A DNA stretch of 64,000 bases from Bacteroidota bacterium (GTDB lineage Bacteria > Bacteroidota > Bacteroidia > 2-12-FULL-35-15): contig CANJYB010000022.1 of NCBI GenBank assembly GCA_947479085.1, positions 1 to 64,000 on the forward strand, read 5' to 3'. Under the pieces are notes generated by a model. That model was not told where the DNA came from. It ran no database searches and worked only from the letters and a program-made list of their open reading frames with translations. This document shows positions 24,222 to 33,790 of this stretch, one piece after another (position 1 is the stretch's first letter; each line of letters begins with the position of its first letter). The position numbers and the translations under genes are program-made.

Positions 24222-24971
24222 TTAGTTTAAAAACTGTCCTGCTTTTGATAATGGCTTTAATATAAAGGTAAACATTCCGGGCTTTAAGCCATTTATAAGC
24301 CATGCTTTTTTATCCTCCCTATTTGCTCTTAAACGATTTAGTAAAGAAACATTGCTCTTGCCTCCTACTCTCATTTTAACAAGCACCTCAGGAATATAAG
24401 CAATTGAGCATTTTTGTTTCTCAATTAGTCGTAACATCATTTCATAATCAGCAGCGGACTTTAAAGAAGTGTTAAATGTTCCATATCTATCATAACAATA
24501 GCTCCTTACAAAAAAAGATGGGTGAGGAGGCATCCAGCCTTTAATAAAACATCCCTCCTTATATTCACCAGATTTCCAATTTCGAATTAGTTTTGAAGTA
24601 TCTGCTCTGTTAACATACTGCAAATCACCATAAACCGTATCCACCTCTTTTGCTTCAAAAGCTTTTACAATAGATGAAATTACTTTACTATTAGCATAAA
24701 AATCATCCGCATGAAGAATAGCAATAACTTCACCGGAAGCAAGGGCAATACCTTTATTTATTGCAAAATAAATACCCTCATCTTTTTCGGAGATTATTTT
24801 TTTAATCCTGTCTTTGTATTTCTCTATTATTGCTAAAGTTTCATCTGTTGATTTACCATCAACAATAATGTACTCTATTTCCTTATAATCCTGTTCAATA
24901 ACGGATTGGATTGTTTTTTCAATAGTATCAGCGCTATTGTAACATACCGTTATGATAGAAATCTTCAACAT
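24222..24971 (-). CDS. Glycosyltransferase family 2 protein
   Basis: 249 residues, GT-A fold. KISIITVCYNSADTIEKTIQSV (3-24) and EYIIVDGKSTDETLAIIEKY bind the nucleotide. LHADDFYANSKV (about 85-96) supplies the Asp-Asp metal motif, AADYEMMLRLIEK (about 162-174) the acceptor side. No membrane helix. Close to the colanic-acid WcaA/WcaE-like GT2 enzymes. It lies 3 bp downstream of the carbamoyltransferase gene, and with the GT4 at 26801 it forms a minus-strand glycan group. Confidence 0.87.
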   Translation of the reverse strand: MLKISIITVCYNSADTIEKTIQSVIEQDYKEIEYIIVDGKSTDETLAIIEKYKDRIKKIISEKDEGIYFAINKGIALASGEVIAILHADDFYANSKVISSIVKAFEAKEVDTVYGDLQYVNRADTSKLIRNWKSGEYKEGCFIKGWMPPHPSFFVRSYCYDRYGTFNTSLKSAADYEMMLRLIEKQKCSIAYIPEVLVKMRVGGKSNVSLLNRLRANREDKKAWLINGLKPGMFTFILKPLSKAGQFLN

Positions 24972-24974
24972 AGA

Positions 24975-26699
24975 TTACCTTGACACAATAAAATTTTCAA
25001 GTACGAGCATGTCCATTTTGGTACGAAGAAAACAATCTAAAGCATTGGCGGGTGAGTTTACAATTGGTTCATTTTCATTAAAGGAAGTATTTAACAAAAT
25101 TGGAACTCCTGTTTTTCTATTGAACGTGGAAATCAGAGCATGATACTTTGGTTCATATTCTTTATCCACAGTTTGCAAACGCCCTGTTCCATCGACATGA
25201 GTAACAGCAGGTATTTTACTTCGCATGTTTTCTTTTATCAAATACACTTTTTCCATAAAGGGAACATTATCCGCATCGGCAAAATAATCCGGAACAAACT
25301 CTTTTAAAATTGAAGGTGCAAAGGGTCGAAAGGATTCTCTACGTTTAATTTTCAGATTCAATATTTCTTTTGCATCTGCTCTGCGTGGGTCGGCAATGAT
25401 GGACCGATGCCCTAAGGCACGGGGCCCAAACTCTGCTCTACCTTGGAACCAACCCACTACCCCGCCATCTATAATACAATCTGTAACCTTATCGTAAAGT
25501 TCAACATCCGAATACTTTTGAAATTTTATATTCTGAGATTTCAAATAGGTTTCTATTTCACTGTCGGTAAAGTGACTTCCAAGTGAACCGGAATAAGTAG
25601 GAGCAATACGTTTTTGTTTTAAAATATGATTGTATAAAAATAACGCAGAACCCATGGAGGTCCCAGCATCGTGCCCCGCTGGAGGAATATAAACATTTTT
25701 GAAAGGGGTGTTTTTTAATACTTTTCCGTTGGCAACAGAGTTTTGTGCCACCCCTCCTGCAATACAAAGGTTATCCAGTCCGGTTTTTTTATGAAGATGG
25801 TTTAAAATATGAAATATCAATTCTTCGCACAATCGCTGAACAGATGCTGCCAAATCTTTATGATATTGGGTTAATTCATCTTCGCGTTTGCGGGCAGGTC
25901 CAAATTTCTCTTCCATGTATTCACTGAAAATACTTTCAATATCCGGTTCTCCACCTTCCCAACTCATCTTTACCCCATCCTTATGATGTTTAAAATACTT
26001 TAAATTCAATTCAAACAAACCATCATCAGTAAATTTCACAACGTCTTTTAATTTGTCAACATAAATAGCATTTCCATAAGGAGCAAGCCCCATTACCTTG
26101 TATTCATCACCATACTTCGGGAAACCAAGATATTGGGTGAAAGAGGTATAAAATATTCCGGCAGAATGCGGAAAATGAACTGCATCCAAAACTTCTATCT
26201 GATTCCCATTACCAATTGCAGTCATCGTAGAAGTAAAATCTCCAAAGCCATCAATAGAAAGTAACGCTGATTTTTCGAAAGGAGAAGCAAAAAAAGAACT
26301 TCCTATATGTGAACGATGATGTTCGATATTATGTATCTCTGCTTTTATATCACTCTCCAAAACACCTAATTCTTCTGCCAATGTAGCTTTCACTGATTTT
26401 ACTTTTTTTGAATTAGTGTATCTGTCTAAAATAGCAGAGAACGAAACTTTATTTTTAAGTGTATGTTTTATTTTTTTTAATACATTAGCTGAGGGGTCCC
26501 GGGAAATGGTAATGTAATCTATTTCTTTGATAGAGATTCCGGCATCTTGCAAACAATATTTTATCGCCTCGATGGGAAATCCTGCCCAATGCTTGATTCT
26601 TCTAATACGCTCTTCTTCCAAGGCTACTACCACTTCACCATCTTTCAAAATACATGCAGATGAATCTCCATGAAAAGCATTTAATCCTAATATGTACAT
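24975..26699 (-). CDS. Carbamoyltransferase (NodU/CmcH family)
   Basis: 574 residues. The N-terminal Kae1-like domain starts YILGLNAFHGDSSACILKDG (2-21) and has HNIEHHRSHIGSSFFASPF (about 121-139), whose His residues bind metal, and LSIDGFGDFTSTM. The C-terminal YrdC-like domain shows GWFQGRAEFGPRALGHRSI (about 411-429) and ADPR. It uses carbamoyl phosphate and ATP to carbamoylate a hydroxyl, usually on a sugar in an antibiotic, Nod factor or polysaccharide. Neighbouring glycosyltransferases point to the last of these. Full length for the family. Confidence 0.9.
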   Translation of the reverse strand: MYILGLNAFHGDSSACILKDGEVVVALEEERIRRIKHWAGFPIEAIKYCLQDAGISIKEIDYITISRDPSANVLKKIKHTLKNKVSFSAILDRYTNSKKVKSVKATLAEELGVLESDIKAEIHNIEHHRSHIGSSFFASPFEKSALLSIDGFGDFTSTMTAIGNGNQIEVLDAVHFPHSAGIFYTSFTQYLGFPKYGDEYKVMGLAPYGNAIYVDKLKDVVKFTDDGLFELNLKYFKHHKDGVKMSWEGGEPDIESIFSEYMEEKFGPARKREDELTQYHKDLAASVQRLCEELIFHILNHLHKKTGLDNLCIAGGVAQNSVANGKVLKNTPFKNVYIPPAGHDAGTSMGSALFLYNHILKQKRIAPTYSGSLGSHFTDSEIETYLKSQNIKFQKYSDVELYDKVTDCIIDGGVVGWFQGRAEFGPRALGHRSIIADPRRADAKEILNLKIKRRESFRPFAPSILKEFVPDYFADADNVPFMEKVYLIKENMRSKIPAVTHVDGTGRLQTVDKEYEPKYHALISTFNRKTGVPILLNTSFNENEPIVNSPANALDCFLRTKMDMLVLENFIVSR

Positions 26700-26800
26700 A
26701 TTTATTTATTCTAAGTATTAATTCCCGTTTCTGAAATTTTGAACGGGATTGCAAATGTAATTAAGATTAGGAAAGTAACAAGTATATTTAATTATCTTCC

Positions 26801-27940
26801 TTAAAGGAATAAATGTCGGTTCTGCTCAATTAATAAAGGATCCTTAATATACTTCTTTGCATAATCAAAAGCTGAAAGTGACATTTTGTTATAATCCTCC
26901 TGACTAATTAGAGCAACAAAATCAATTAACCTAGCAAACTCAGACATTTTATCCAAATCTATTTCCCAACCTATATTATGTTCAAATAAATGCTTCCATT
27001 GAGTTTTGTTGCTAATAATTACCGGGCAGCCTACTAATAGTGATTGTAAAATAATATGTCCGAAATTTTCGCCAGTAGTAGGCATAAACATAAATTCATA
27101 ATTTGAAATTATATCCAATACTTTATCACTTTCCAAACTCCCCTTATAAGTGGCTTTAACATTTGAGGGTAAATCTTTCAAAGCGTTTTGGCATTCTTTC
27201 CAATATTCCTGATTATAAATAGGCCCATAAAAATCAAAAAGGATGTTTTGTTTGGCAAGTTTTAATATTTGCAAGGCATATAATGTGTTTTTTTCAGGGG
27301 CTATTCGTGCCACGTTTACTAAACGAACTTCATTTTCTTTCTTATCTCGTGTCCGAAGCGCTCTATTATCCATAATTTGTGGGAGCACGGCTGCAGTTTT
27401 TATAGTTACTTTTTCTCCCATCACTTTCCTTATTTCATGCTTTTCTACTTCTGATGTGGCATGAAAAACGACCTTATCAAAAAACTGCAAAACCTTCACC
27501 ATTCTGATAAAAATCTGCTTTTTGGTTGATTTAACTCCTAACGAACCTTCCGAAAACATTCCCCTGACTGCAATTACCACAGTTTTATCATGCTTTTTCC
27601 TTAAATAAAACAGCGGAATTAAGGTAAAATATAAAGAATAAATTCCATTCAGATAAACAAAATCAAAATCCGTTTTCCGAATCAAGGTGCGCATGTTTTT
27701 ATGAGTTAATTCGTCATTTGAAAAATAATAAACGCGTATTCCATTAGGCAAAATATTCCATTCATTGCTTTTGACATTGCTGTATGGTAAGGTTTCGCAA
27801 TAATCTGTATCCCGGGTTATAATGGAAAATTCAAATTCTTCCTTTAAGTGCTCTACCAGATTAGCAACGGATTGTATCGGCCCCCCCGCTTTGTAGCCGG
27901 GCAAATACCAATCAATAAAAATGAGTATCTTCTTTTTCAC
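26801..27940 (-). CDS. Glycosyltransferase family 4 protein
   Basis: 379 residues from a GTG start (27938-27940). The longer ATG frame at 27976 lies upstream of the probable promoter TACTTTTG (27945-27952) and gives an unlikely N-terminus. The protein begins VKKKILIFIDWYLPGYKAGGPIQSV with the GT4 Gly-rich loop. The donor domain has VRLVNVARIAPEKNTLYALQIL (about 207-228), DFYGPIYN, and FMFMPTTGENFGHIILQSLL (about 294-313), the EX7E-like region, then CPVIISNKT. Cytoplasmic sugar transfer in surface glycan synthesis. Transcription would start at or next to the GTG, so the mRNA may be leaderless. Confidence 0.83.
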   Translation of the reverse strand: MKKKILIFIDWYLPGYKAGGPIQSVANLVEHLKEEFEFSIITRDTDYCETLPYSNVKSNEWNILPNGIRVYYFSNDELTHKNMRTLIRKTDFDFVYLNGIYSLYFTLIPLFYLRKKHDKTVVIAVRGMFSEGSLGVKSTKKQIFIRMVKVLQFFDKVVFHATSEVEKHEIRKVMGEKVTIKTAAVLPQIMDNRALRTRDKKENEVRLVNVARIAPEKNTLYALQILKLAKQNILFDFYGPIYNQEYWKECQNALKDLPSNVKATYKGSLESDKVLDIISNYEFMFMPTTGENFGHIILQSLLVGCPVIISNKTQWKHLFEHNIGWEIDLDKMSEFARLIDFVALISQEDYNKMSLSAFDYAKKYIKDPLLIEQNRHLFL

Positions 27941-27944
27941 ATTG

Positions 27945-27952
27945 CAAAAGTA
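27945..27952 (-). promoter_or_regulatory. -7 element TACTTTTG
   Basis: Minus-strand TAnnTTTG match only 4 bp before the GTG start at 27940; supports that start and a near-leaderless mRNA. Confidence 0.5.
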
Positions 27953-28087
27953 ATTATTTAAAATTTTACAGCCCAAATAAGATGAATATCAACTGTATTG
28001 TATGGTTATTTCAAGTTAAATTTTATTTGCCCAAAAGACATGTGGAGCACCTGAAATTTTATAAACGTATGCAAAGTATTAATCATA

Positions 28088-28281
28088 ATGGGCTGTAAAT
28101 CGATTTTTAAGCGAAAGTGAGTATTCAAAATGGGCTGTAAATCGATTTTTAATCGAAAGTGAGTATTCAAAACGGGCTGTAAATCGATTTTTAATCGAAA
28201 GTGAGTAATCAAAATGGGCTGTAAATCGATTTTTAATCCAAAGTGATTAATGAAGAGAGCTGAAAATCGATTTTTTTAGGT
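28088..28281. repeat. 42-bp minisatellite, 4.6 copies
   Basis: Units begin at 28088, 28130, 28172, 28214 and, degenerate, 28256. Each carries GGGCTGTAAATCGATTTTTAA with the palindrome AAATCGATTT and ends AAAGTGAGTATTCAAA. Unit differences are few (ATGGG/ACGGG, AAGCG/AATCG, GTATT/GTAAT). The minus strand reads as a 14-residue repeat (THFRLKIDLQPxLN), but that frame lacks any other gene sign. The gap 27953-28351 otherwise holds A/T-rich DNA with no gene. Confidence 0.9.
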
Positions 28282-28351
28282 AAATTAAAAATTCCAAATA
28301 GAAAAAAATAGATATTTTAGAAATTTCGACAAAATAAATTTCAAAAAATAC

Positions 28352-29041
28352 TTATTTAATCAGTTTAAAAACCTCTTCTTCGTAAAGGCTACCAATAGGT
28401 ATTTCTTTTCCATAAACTATCATAGTTTTTCCTTTTATATTTTCAATCCCTTTTATAGGAACAATAAAAGACCTATGTACCCGAATAAAATCTTTAGGTG
28501 ACAATTTTTCGTACACCGTTTTCGTGGTCATACGGGTGGTGATACGTTTAGCATTTTCCAGATAAATACAAATATAATCGCCCAGCGATTCTATATAATG
28601 GATTTCTGGAAAAGCAATCTTAACTAAACTATAATCCGCACGAACGTATATGTACTGTGGTTTTGCAGTTTCCTTTTGATTTTGATAATTGTAGTATTCA
28701 TTAGCCTTAATAACTGCTGATTCAAACCTTTCAAATGAGAATGGTTTTAGCAAAAAATCAATTGCATTTAGATTAAACCCTTCCAACGCATATTGGCTAT
28801 GAGCAGTGGTAAAAATAACCATTGTACTTTGTTCAATAGATTTATAAAATTCAACGCCAGACATTTTTGGCATGTGGATATCCAAAAACAATAAATCAAC
28901 AGGAAACTTTCGCAAATATTTTTGGGCTTCCACTATTTTGGTGAAAGTTCTTTCCAAACTTACTAATTCAGTTTTATCACAATACGCTTGCAGTATCTCA
29001 AGCGGCAATGGCTCGTCATCTATGGCTATAGCTCTTATCAT
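28352..29041 (-). CDS. LytTR-family response regulator
   Basis: 229 residues. Receiver domain 1-120: acidic pair Asp8/Asp9 (AIDDEPLP), phospho-acceptor Asp54 in LLFLDIHMPKMSG, Thr in IFTTAHSQYAL (about 78) and Lys in FLLKPFSFERF (about 98). The DNA-binding LytTR domain (about 128-229) has YIYVRADYSLVKI, IHYIESLGDYICIYL and FIRVHRSFIVPIKGIENI. It overlaps the upstream kinase gene by 4 bp, so the two form a co-translated LytS/LytR-type pair. Likely regulates a few envelope genes; no target motif could be identified. Confidence 0.92.
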   Translation of the reverse strand: MIRAIAIDDEPLPLEILQAYCDKTELVSLERTFTKIVEAQKYLRKFPVDLLFLDIHMPKMSGVEFYKSIEQSTMVIFTTAHSQYALEGFNLNAIDFLLKPFSFERFESAVIKANEYYNYQNQKETAKPQYIYVRADYSLVKIAFPEIHYIESLGDYICIYLENAKRITTRMTTKTVYEKLSPKDFIRVHRSFIVPIKGIENIKGKTMIVYGKEIPIGSLYEEEVFKLIK

Positions 29042-30096
29042 TTCCAGAAAATAATTAAATGTACTTTATAATAATGGTCGTTTTCGGTGATTTTAAATTT
29101 ATGACGTGAAGGATATAATAGATTTAACCTGCTTTTTGTTATCTCTATTCCAAATCCTGATTTTTCATGTGTTTCATTTGTATACGTTACTTTATTATTT
29201 TCAACAATCATCTGAATACTTCCTTTATTAATCTCAACACTGATCTGAATATTCGAATCTTCATCAGGGTTTACACCATACTTAAATGCGTTTTCTATGA
29301 ACGGAATCAAAATAATTGGAGCTATGATTTCTTCTCTTGCACTTCCTTTTACTGTATAACTAAGTTTAACGCTTTTATCTAATCTCAACTTTTGCAGTTC
29401 AACATAATTGCTTATATAATTTATTTCTTTTTCCAAAGGTACAAATTTGTTTGCTGATTCGGTTACCACATATCGCATCATCCCTGAAAGTTTTAACATT
29501 GCATCAGCCGTTTTCGGTGCGTTTTCTCTAACCGCCAAGGCGTATATACTATTTAATGTATTGAACAAGAAGTGAGGCTTTATCTGAGATTTGAGATAAG
29601 ATAATTCTACATTGTGTTTTTCCTTTTCGGTAACTCTTAAATGATAATTGGTTCGGATAAATAAACTAATAAAAAAAATAAGTAAAAATAAAAAGATGTT
29701 CTCTGTATACTCTATATGAAGACTAACAGGTGAAGTTGGGATAGAATCATTATTAAAATTGCCTGAATCGGAACCGGAAAATAATTCTGAATGAAGTTGA
29801 AAATAATAAGTTAAATAGATAAAGAGGGAAAAGAACACCAATGTTATTAAAACATAAACAGAATATTTTTTTTTAAAATAAATGAATGGCAACAAAACAT
29901 AGATGTTAAGGAAAAAGTATCCCATCATCAAAATATAAATTACAAATTCCGAGCGGTCATGAGCATTATGTAAAAGATCGGGCAGTACCAATAAATTGCC
30001 ATAAGTGAAAGCATAAGGAAGAGCGAAAAAAGCCAAAATTCCGAGTATGCGCACCAAATAGAATAAAAATTTGTTATTGATAAGCAATAAATTCAT
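29038..30096 (-). CDS. LytS/YehU-type sensor histidine kinase
   Basis: 352 residues. Four to five membrane helices (about 11-30, 50-72, 80-100, 134-150) with little extracellular sequence make up the sensor. The His_kinase (PF06580) domain has LKSQIKPHFLFNTLNSIYALA, with phospho-accepting His175, then YISNYVELQKLRLD and the ATPase lid PIILIPFIENAFKYGVNP, with SGFGIEITKSRLNLLYP near 320. It phosphorylates the overlapping LytTR regulator. The signal is not known. Confidence 0.92.
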   Translation of the reverse strand: MNLLLINNKFLFYLVRILGILAFFALPYAFTYGNLLVLPDLLHNAHDRSEFVIYILMMGYFFLNIYVLLPFIYFKKKYSVYVLITLVFFSLFIYLTYYFQLHSELFSGSDSGNFNNDSIPTSPVSLHIEYTENIFLFLLIFFISLFIRTNYHLRVTEKEKHNVELSYLKSQIKPHFLFNTLNSIYALAVRENAPKTADAMLKLSGMMRYVVTESANKFVPLEKEINYISNYVELQKLRLDKSVKLSYTVKGSAREEIIAPIILIPFIENAFKYGVNPDEDSNIQISVEINKGSIQMIVENNKVTYTNETHEKSGFGIEITKSRLNLLYPSRHKFKITENDHYYKVHLIIFWK

Positions 30097-30256
30097 TGTG
30101 TAAATATAAAAACTTACTCCATATAAGTAAAATTAAATAGATAAGACAACATCTATTTGCGATGGTTATTTATTCTTTCTAAAATCTTAATAACAAAGAC
30201 AAAAAAAAAGAACATTGCTATCAATGTTCTTTTTCTGTTTTATAAGTTTTGAAATC

Positions 30257-31255
30257 TTAGTTCTTCTTAGGTATCATTCCACGAACACCCATATCTACCA
30301 CATAATCTCCCATTTCGGGCTGGTAATACCCATCAACCAAAGTTTCGTGCCACTCAAAACTATTATTTATGGAAAGAGAAACAGTTATAACAATATCCTG
30401 AGTTTCGCTCCCGGTTATAACCAAAGGTGAATTTGCAAGGGTGTTATCAACAAACTGACCTGTTACCAAACAACTTCCCGCAGGAATTGGAGAATTGGTA
30501 AAATTAGGATTTGGAACTGTAGTAGCTCCTGCCGGTGCTTGACCATCATAAAAATAATTGGTTCCTAACACATTAGTTTCAAATCCCCAATACCCTTGCA
30601 GGTGATCTCCAGGTCCTCCTGCAGCTGCACTTGGTGCATAATCATGTCCGTTTATTTTATATCCTGTGATGTAAGTTTTATATCCAATAAAAGAAGCAAG
30701 TGTTCCTGTTCCTAATTGATTTCCTGGCAAATACTGGGATTTATAAACGATATTATAATTTTGCTCTGCAAGTGAAATACGCAACCATTTATAAGTTCCG
30801 GGTGTCATTGTACTTAGTTTTTTTGCAAAGAAAACAACATTCTGACCAGTAACAGTTGATGCGCAATAATCAATAGCCGCTGAACCACCACCTGCAGTGG
30901 TAGATGGTCCGGTATATAATACCTGCCCACTACCTACAGGATCAAAATCACCGGCCAATTCAATATAATGTTGACTGATACTAAAATTACGAGGGTTTTG
31001 AGCTGCGTTGCCCGAACCCACTCCTACAGGTACCCCAAAACTATTTAAACGTTGCTGTGTACTATCAAATACAAATTTAAAAACCAAATTAGGTCCCGTT
31101 CCAGGAGTATAAGAACTGGCGGGAACACAAGCACCGGAAGCTGGCGGATTTGTAGTTGAAGGAGGCGTTTCTTCCTGAGGCTTTTTACATGAATTGAATG
31201 CTAAAGCTACTCCAACTGTAAGGGTTAAAATTGAAAAAAATTTGTTTTGTTTCAT
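30257..31255 (-). CDS. Hypothetical lipoprotein
   Basis: 332 residues from the ATG at 31253-31255, where a lipoprotein signal begins (MKQNKFFSILTLTVGVALAF followed by NSCKK; lipid Cys at about 22). A Pro/Thr-rich linker (EETPPSTTNPPAS) follows. The rest is beta-rich and contains NLVFKFVFDSTQQRL, NFSISQHYIELAG and GHDYAPSAAAGGPGDHLQGYW. There is a weak resemblance to MbnP-type copper-associated proteins, which I do not assert. Probably anchored at the cell surface or outer membrane. It stands alone, minus strand, between the two-component genes and a T9SS protein. Confidence 0.65.
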   Translation of the reverse strand: MKQNKFFSILTLTVGVALAFNSCKKPQEETPPSTTNPPASGACVPASSYTPGTGPNLVFKFVFDSTQQRLNSFGVPVGVGSGNAAQNPRNFSISQHYIELAGDFDPVGSGQVLYTGPSTTAGGGSAAIDYCASTVTGQNVVFFAKKLSTMTPGTYKWLRISLAEQNYNIVYKSQYLPGNQLGTGTLASFIGYKTYITGYKINGHDYAPSAAAGGPGDHLQGYWGFETNVLGTNYFYDGQAPAGATTVPNPNFTNSPIPAGSCLVTGQFVDNTLANSPLVITGSETQDIVITVSLSINNSFEWHETLVDGYYQPEMGDYVVDMGVRGMIPKKN

Positions 31256-31339
31256 GTTTTTTTTAGTATTAAAATTATAATTTAACAAAAGTATGGATTT
31301 TATTTCAGATATTTACAATCGAAAAAACTCTCTTATTCT

Positions 31340-32440
31340 ATGAAAAAAATTACAATTATTGTATCCCTGTTAATTGGCTGTTCAGTTATTAATGCCCAGA
31401 TTACCATCGGACAATCTGATATGCCAAATGCTGGTGATTCTGTATTGGTTAGCATTACCAATTCTCTTGGTGGTATCGACCAGACACTTACCGGTGCAAA
31501 TTATAACTGGGATTATTCCACCTTGGTTTATAACAGTCAGCAGCAGGTTAAGTTTGATGCCCCATTAACGTTCCCAACCATTTTTGCACTTTTATTTAAT
31601 CCATTTAATACTTCTTATGGAAGGGAAAACAGGAATTTGACGAGTCTCCCTATTCCCGGTGTTTCCTTTACCGGTGCTTATGATTTCCTTAAAGAGTCAT
31701 CCTCTGCGTTAAAACAGGTTGGTGCTGGTTTTACCATTAACGGAACTCCTATTCCCTTTTATTATTCTCCTAACGATTTTATTTTTCGTTTCCCTATGAA
31801 TTATCTTAACATCGATTCATGTGACTATCAGTACTCCCTTTCGATTCCAACCATTGGCGATTATGGTGAAAAAGGACATCGCGTAAATATGGTAGACGGT
31901 TGGGGAACATTAATAACTCCTCTTGCTACTTATCAAACATTACGTGTAAAATCAATTATTACTGCCATTGATACCTTATATATAAGTGCTTTTGGTATTG
32001 GAAGCAATATCCCTGTACCTACTCGTGTTCAGTATAAATGGTTGGCTACTGCAAAACAAATCCCTGTGCTGGAAATTGATGCAAACATTGTTGGTGGAAA
32101 TGAAGTGGTAACCAACATTCAATATCAGGATACACTTCATCCTACTTCTTCCATTGGTATTGCTGAAAATTCTTCTTTAGATTTTAATGCAACCGTTTTT
32201 CCAAATCCTGGTCATGATTTTGCAGTGCTGAAATATAACCTGACCTCAGCTTCAAAAGTTAAAATTACATTGACAGATGTTTTGGGAAAAACAGTTTCTG
32301 TTATTGCTGATGAAAACCAAACCATTAGCACTTATATTAAAACTATAAATCTAAAAGAATTGAATCTTGAGAAAGGAATTTACTTTATTAATATTCAAAC
32401 CAATTCTTCCAAAGAGGTTCAGAAACTGATTGTAGAATAA
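31340..32440 (+). CDS. Secreted protein with T9SS type A sorting domain
   Basis: 366 residues. Signal peptide (1-19, ending INAQ). The 20-270 region is beta-rich with no recognised domain: ITIGQSDMPNAGDSVLVSIT at the start, YNWDYSTLVYNSQQQV, GHRVNMVDGWGTLITPLATY and TLRVKSII, a layout common in Bacteroidota secreted proteins of unknown role. The sorting domain occupies the last 85 residues (ATVFPNPGHDFAVLKYNL, VLGKTVSV, LEKGIYFINIQT, VQKLIVE). Exported by Sec, then T9SS. A terminator follows at 32461. Confidence 0.8.
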   Translation: MKKITIIVSLLIGCSVINAQITIGQSDMPNAGDSVLVSITNSLGGIDQTLTGANYNWDYSTLVYNSQQQVKFDAPLTFPTIFALLFNPFNTSYGRENRNLTSLPIPGVSFTGAYDFLKESSSALKQVGAGFTINGTPIPFYYSPNDFIFRFPMNYLNIDSCDYQYSLSIPTIGDYGEKGHRVNMVDGWGTLITPLATYQTLRVKSIITAIDTLYISAFGIGSNIPVPTRVQYKWLATAKQIPVLEIDANIVGGNEVVTNIQYQDTLHPTSSIGIAENSSLDFNATVFPNPGHDFAVLKYNLTSASKVKITLTDVLGKTVSVIADENQTISTYIKTINLKELNLEKGIYFINIQTNSSKEVQKLIVE

Positions 32441-32460
32441 ACTAAATAATTACACCTATT

Positions 32461-32496
32461 AAAAAGAGTTCCACCTATGTGTGGGACTCTTTTTTA
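32461..32496. terminator. Bidirectional terminator
   Basis: AAAAAGAGTTCCAC..GTGGGACTCTTTTTT, a stem flanked by A and T runs, between convergent genes at 32440 and 32526. Confidence 0.85.
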
Positions 32497-32525
32497 TTTC
32501 CGGCAATATTCAATGGGCTTGTTGA

Positions 32526-33671
32526 TTAAGAAAATTTAGATTTGAGTTTTAAAAATATCATTTCAAAATAATGATAACTCAATAGTGATACCATGCAGGT
32601 GGCAAAAAAAGAAGTAACCGAAATACTAACAAAAGCAAATTTATTCATTCCCGAAAGATTCATCCCTGCGATATGAAGAACGAATAAAACAGAGAAAAAA
32701 ACAATCATGTGGTAACAATACATACCATAAGTGTACTTACCAAGCAGTGAAATTGTTTTAAGCCTACTTATTTTATAAAAGGAATGTTCCGCAAAATTCT
32801 GTTCCATAATTATAAATGCAAAAAATGCAGAGAGCAATACAGGAACCAATGAAGCTAACAACACATAATGCACCCCAAACTTCCAGGTATAAAGGCGAAG
32901 TGGAATGCATCCAAATCCAACTAAATAAATAATAACAATTACATACTTAGGTAGTTTTCTCATTAGACTAATTATTTTTTCTTTTGTTGATAGATGTGCA
33001 ATAATAGCTCCCATGGCAAGGTAGGTAATGCACGATAACGAATGAAATTTCAAAATAATGGCGCTTCCTTCTGAATAAAAATAACGGAACGCAGTTGAAC
33101 CCATAATTATTAAAACAAAACAACTTAATAAATATTTTCTGGGCACAAAGACTATAACAAGTGGCCAAAACAAATAAAACTGTTCCTCTACCGAAACCGA
33201 CCATAGAACCCCAAGAATTACATTGCTTACTCCATTATACACATAATCAAAATTACCGGTAAAAGTTAAATAATACCATGAATTTAATTGTGATGTAGAA
33301 ATATTTAATGGAAAATTCAGGGGAACTTGGTTTATAGCGAAAGGAATAATATACAATCCTAAAACTACTACTAAATAATACAATGGAACTATCCTCAACA
33401 CGCGCCTGATGTAAAAATTCGTTATACTTATCTTTCCCGCTGTTTCTTTTTCCTTCAACAATAAATAAGTAATAAGAAAGCCACTTAAAACAAAAAAGAA
33501 ACTTACTCCTATATCTCCATTCTTGAGGAAGTTCTCTCTGATGAATTCAAAGTGCTTATCTCTATTATAATATCCCAAGCATACAAATGCATGATTTATA
33601 AAAACAGCAAAGAAAGCAAAAAACCTTAGCCCATCCAGGTTGGGGAAAAACACATTTGTGGATTCTTTCAT
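32526..33671 (-). CDS. Acyltransferase family 3 (OafA/YrhL-like)
   Basis: 381 residues with about ten membrane helices. The N-terminal FPNLDGLRFFAFFAVFINHAF carries the conserved LDGLR and catalytic His (about 26). The family R-x10-H-like block is followed by GVSFFFVLSGFLITYLLLKE (about 55-74) and FYIRRVLRIVPLYYLVV (about 86-102), and VLWSVSVEEQFYLFWPLVI (about 155-173). It O-acetylates an envelope sugar from a cytoplasmic acyl donor. No neighbouring gene is co-directional, so it is probably a single-gene unit. Confidence 0.9.
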   Translation of the reverse strand: MKESTNVFFPNLDGLRFFAFFAVFINHAFVCLGYYNRDKHFEFIRENFLKNGDIGVSFFFVLSGFLITYLLLKEKETAGKISITNFYIRRVLRIVPLYYLVVVLGLYIIPFAINQVPLNFPLNISTSQLNSWYYLTFTGNFDYVYNGVSNVILGVLWSVSVEEQFYLFWPLVIVFVPRKYLLSCFVLIIMGSTAFRYFYSEGSAIILKFHSLSCITYLAMGAIIAHLSTKEKIISLMRKLPKYVIVIIYLVGFGCIPLRLYTWKFGVHYVLLASLVPVLLSAFFAFIIMEQNFAEHSFYKISRLKTISLLGKYTYGMYCYHMIVFFSVLFVLHIAGMNLSGMNKFAFVSISVTSFFATCMVSLLSYHYFEMIFLKLKSKFS

Positions 33672-33754
33672 TGTTTTAAAAAATAACAGGGCGCAATTTA
33701 TTACTTTTTCCCCTTGGATTGATTTCCATCAGTTGCTCATTTCTATTTTAATCG

Positions 33755-33762
33755 TAAATTCG
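33755..33762 (+). promoter_or_regulatory. -7 element TAAATTCG
   Basis: TAnnTTYG match 28 bp ahead of the ferredoxin reductase start. Confidence 0.5.
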
Positions 33763-33790
33763 CACCTTTCAAAAAAAGAAATACTTAAAA

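Noticed and set aside
28006-28212. Minus-strand 68-residue frame over the 42-bp repeats
   Set aside because: Repeat length is a multiple of three, so it stays open by chance; no start context or other coding sign.
28088-28281. Possible CRISPR array
   Set aside because: The 42-bp units are contiguous with no unique spacers, and there are no cas genes. The same holds for the 21-bp and 22-bp arrays.
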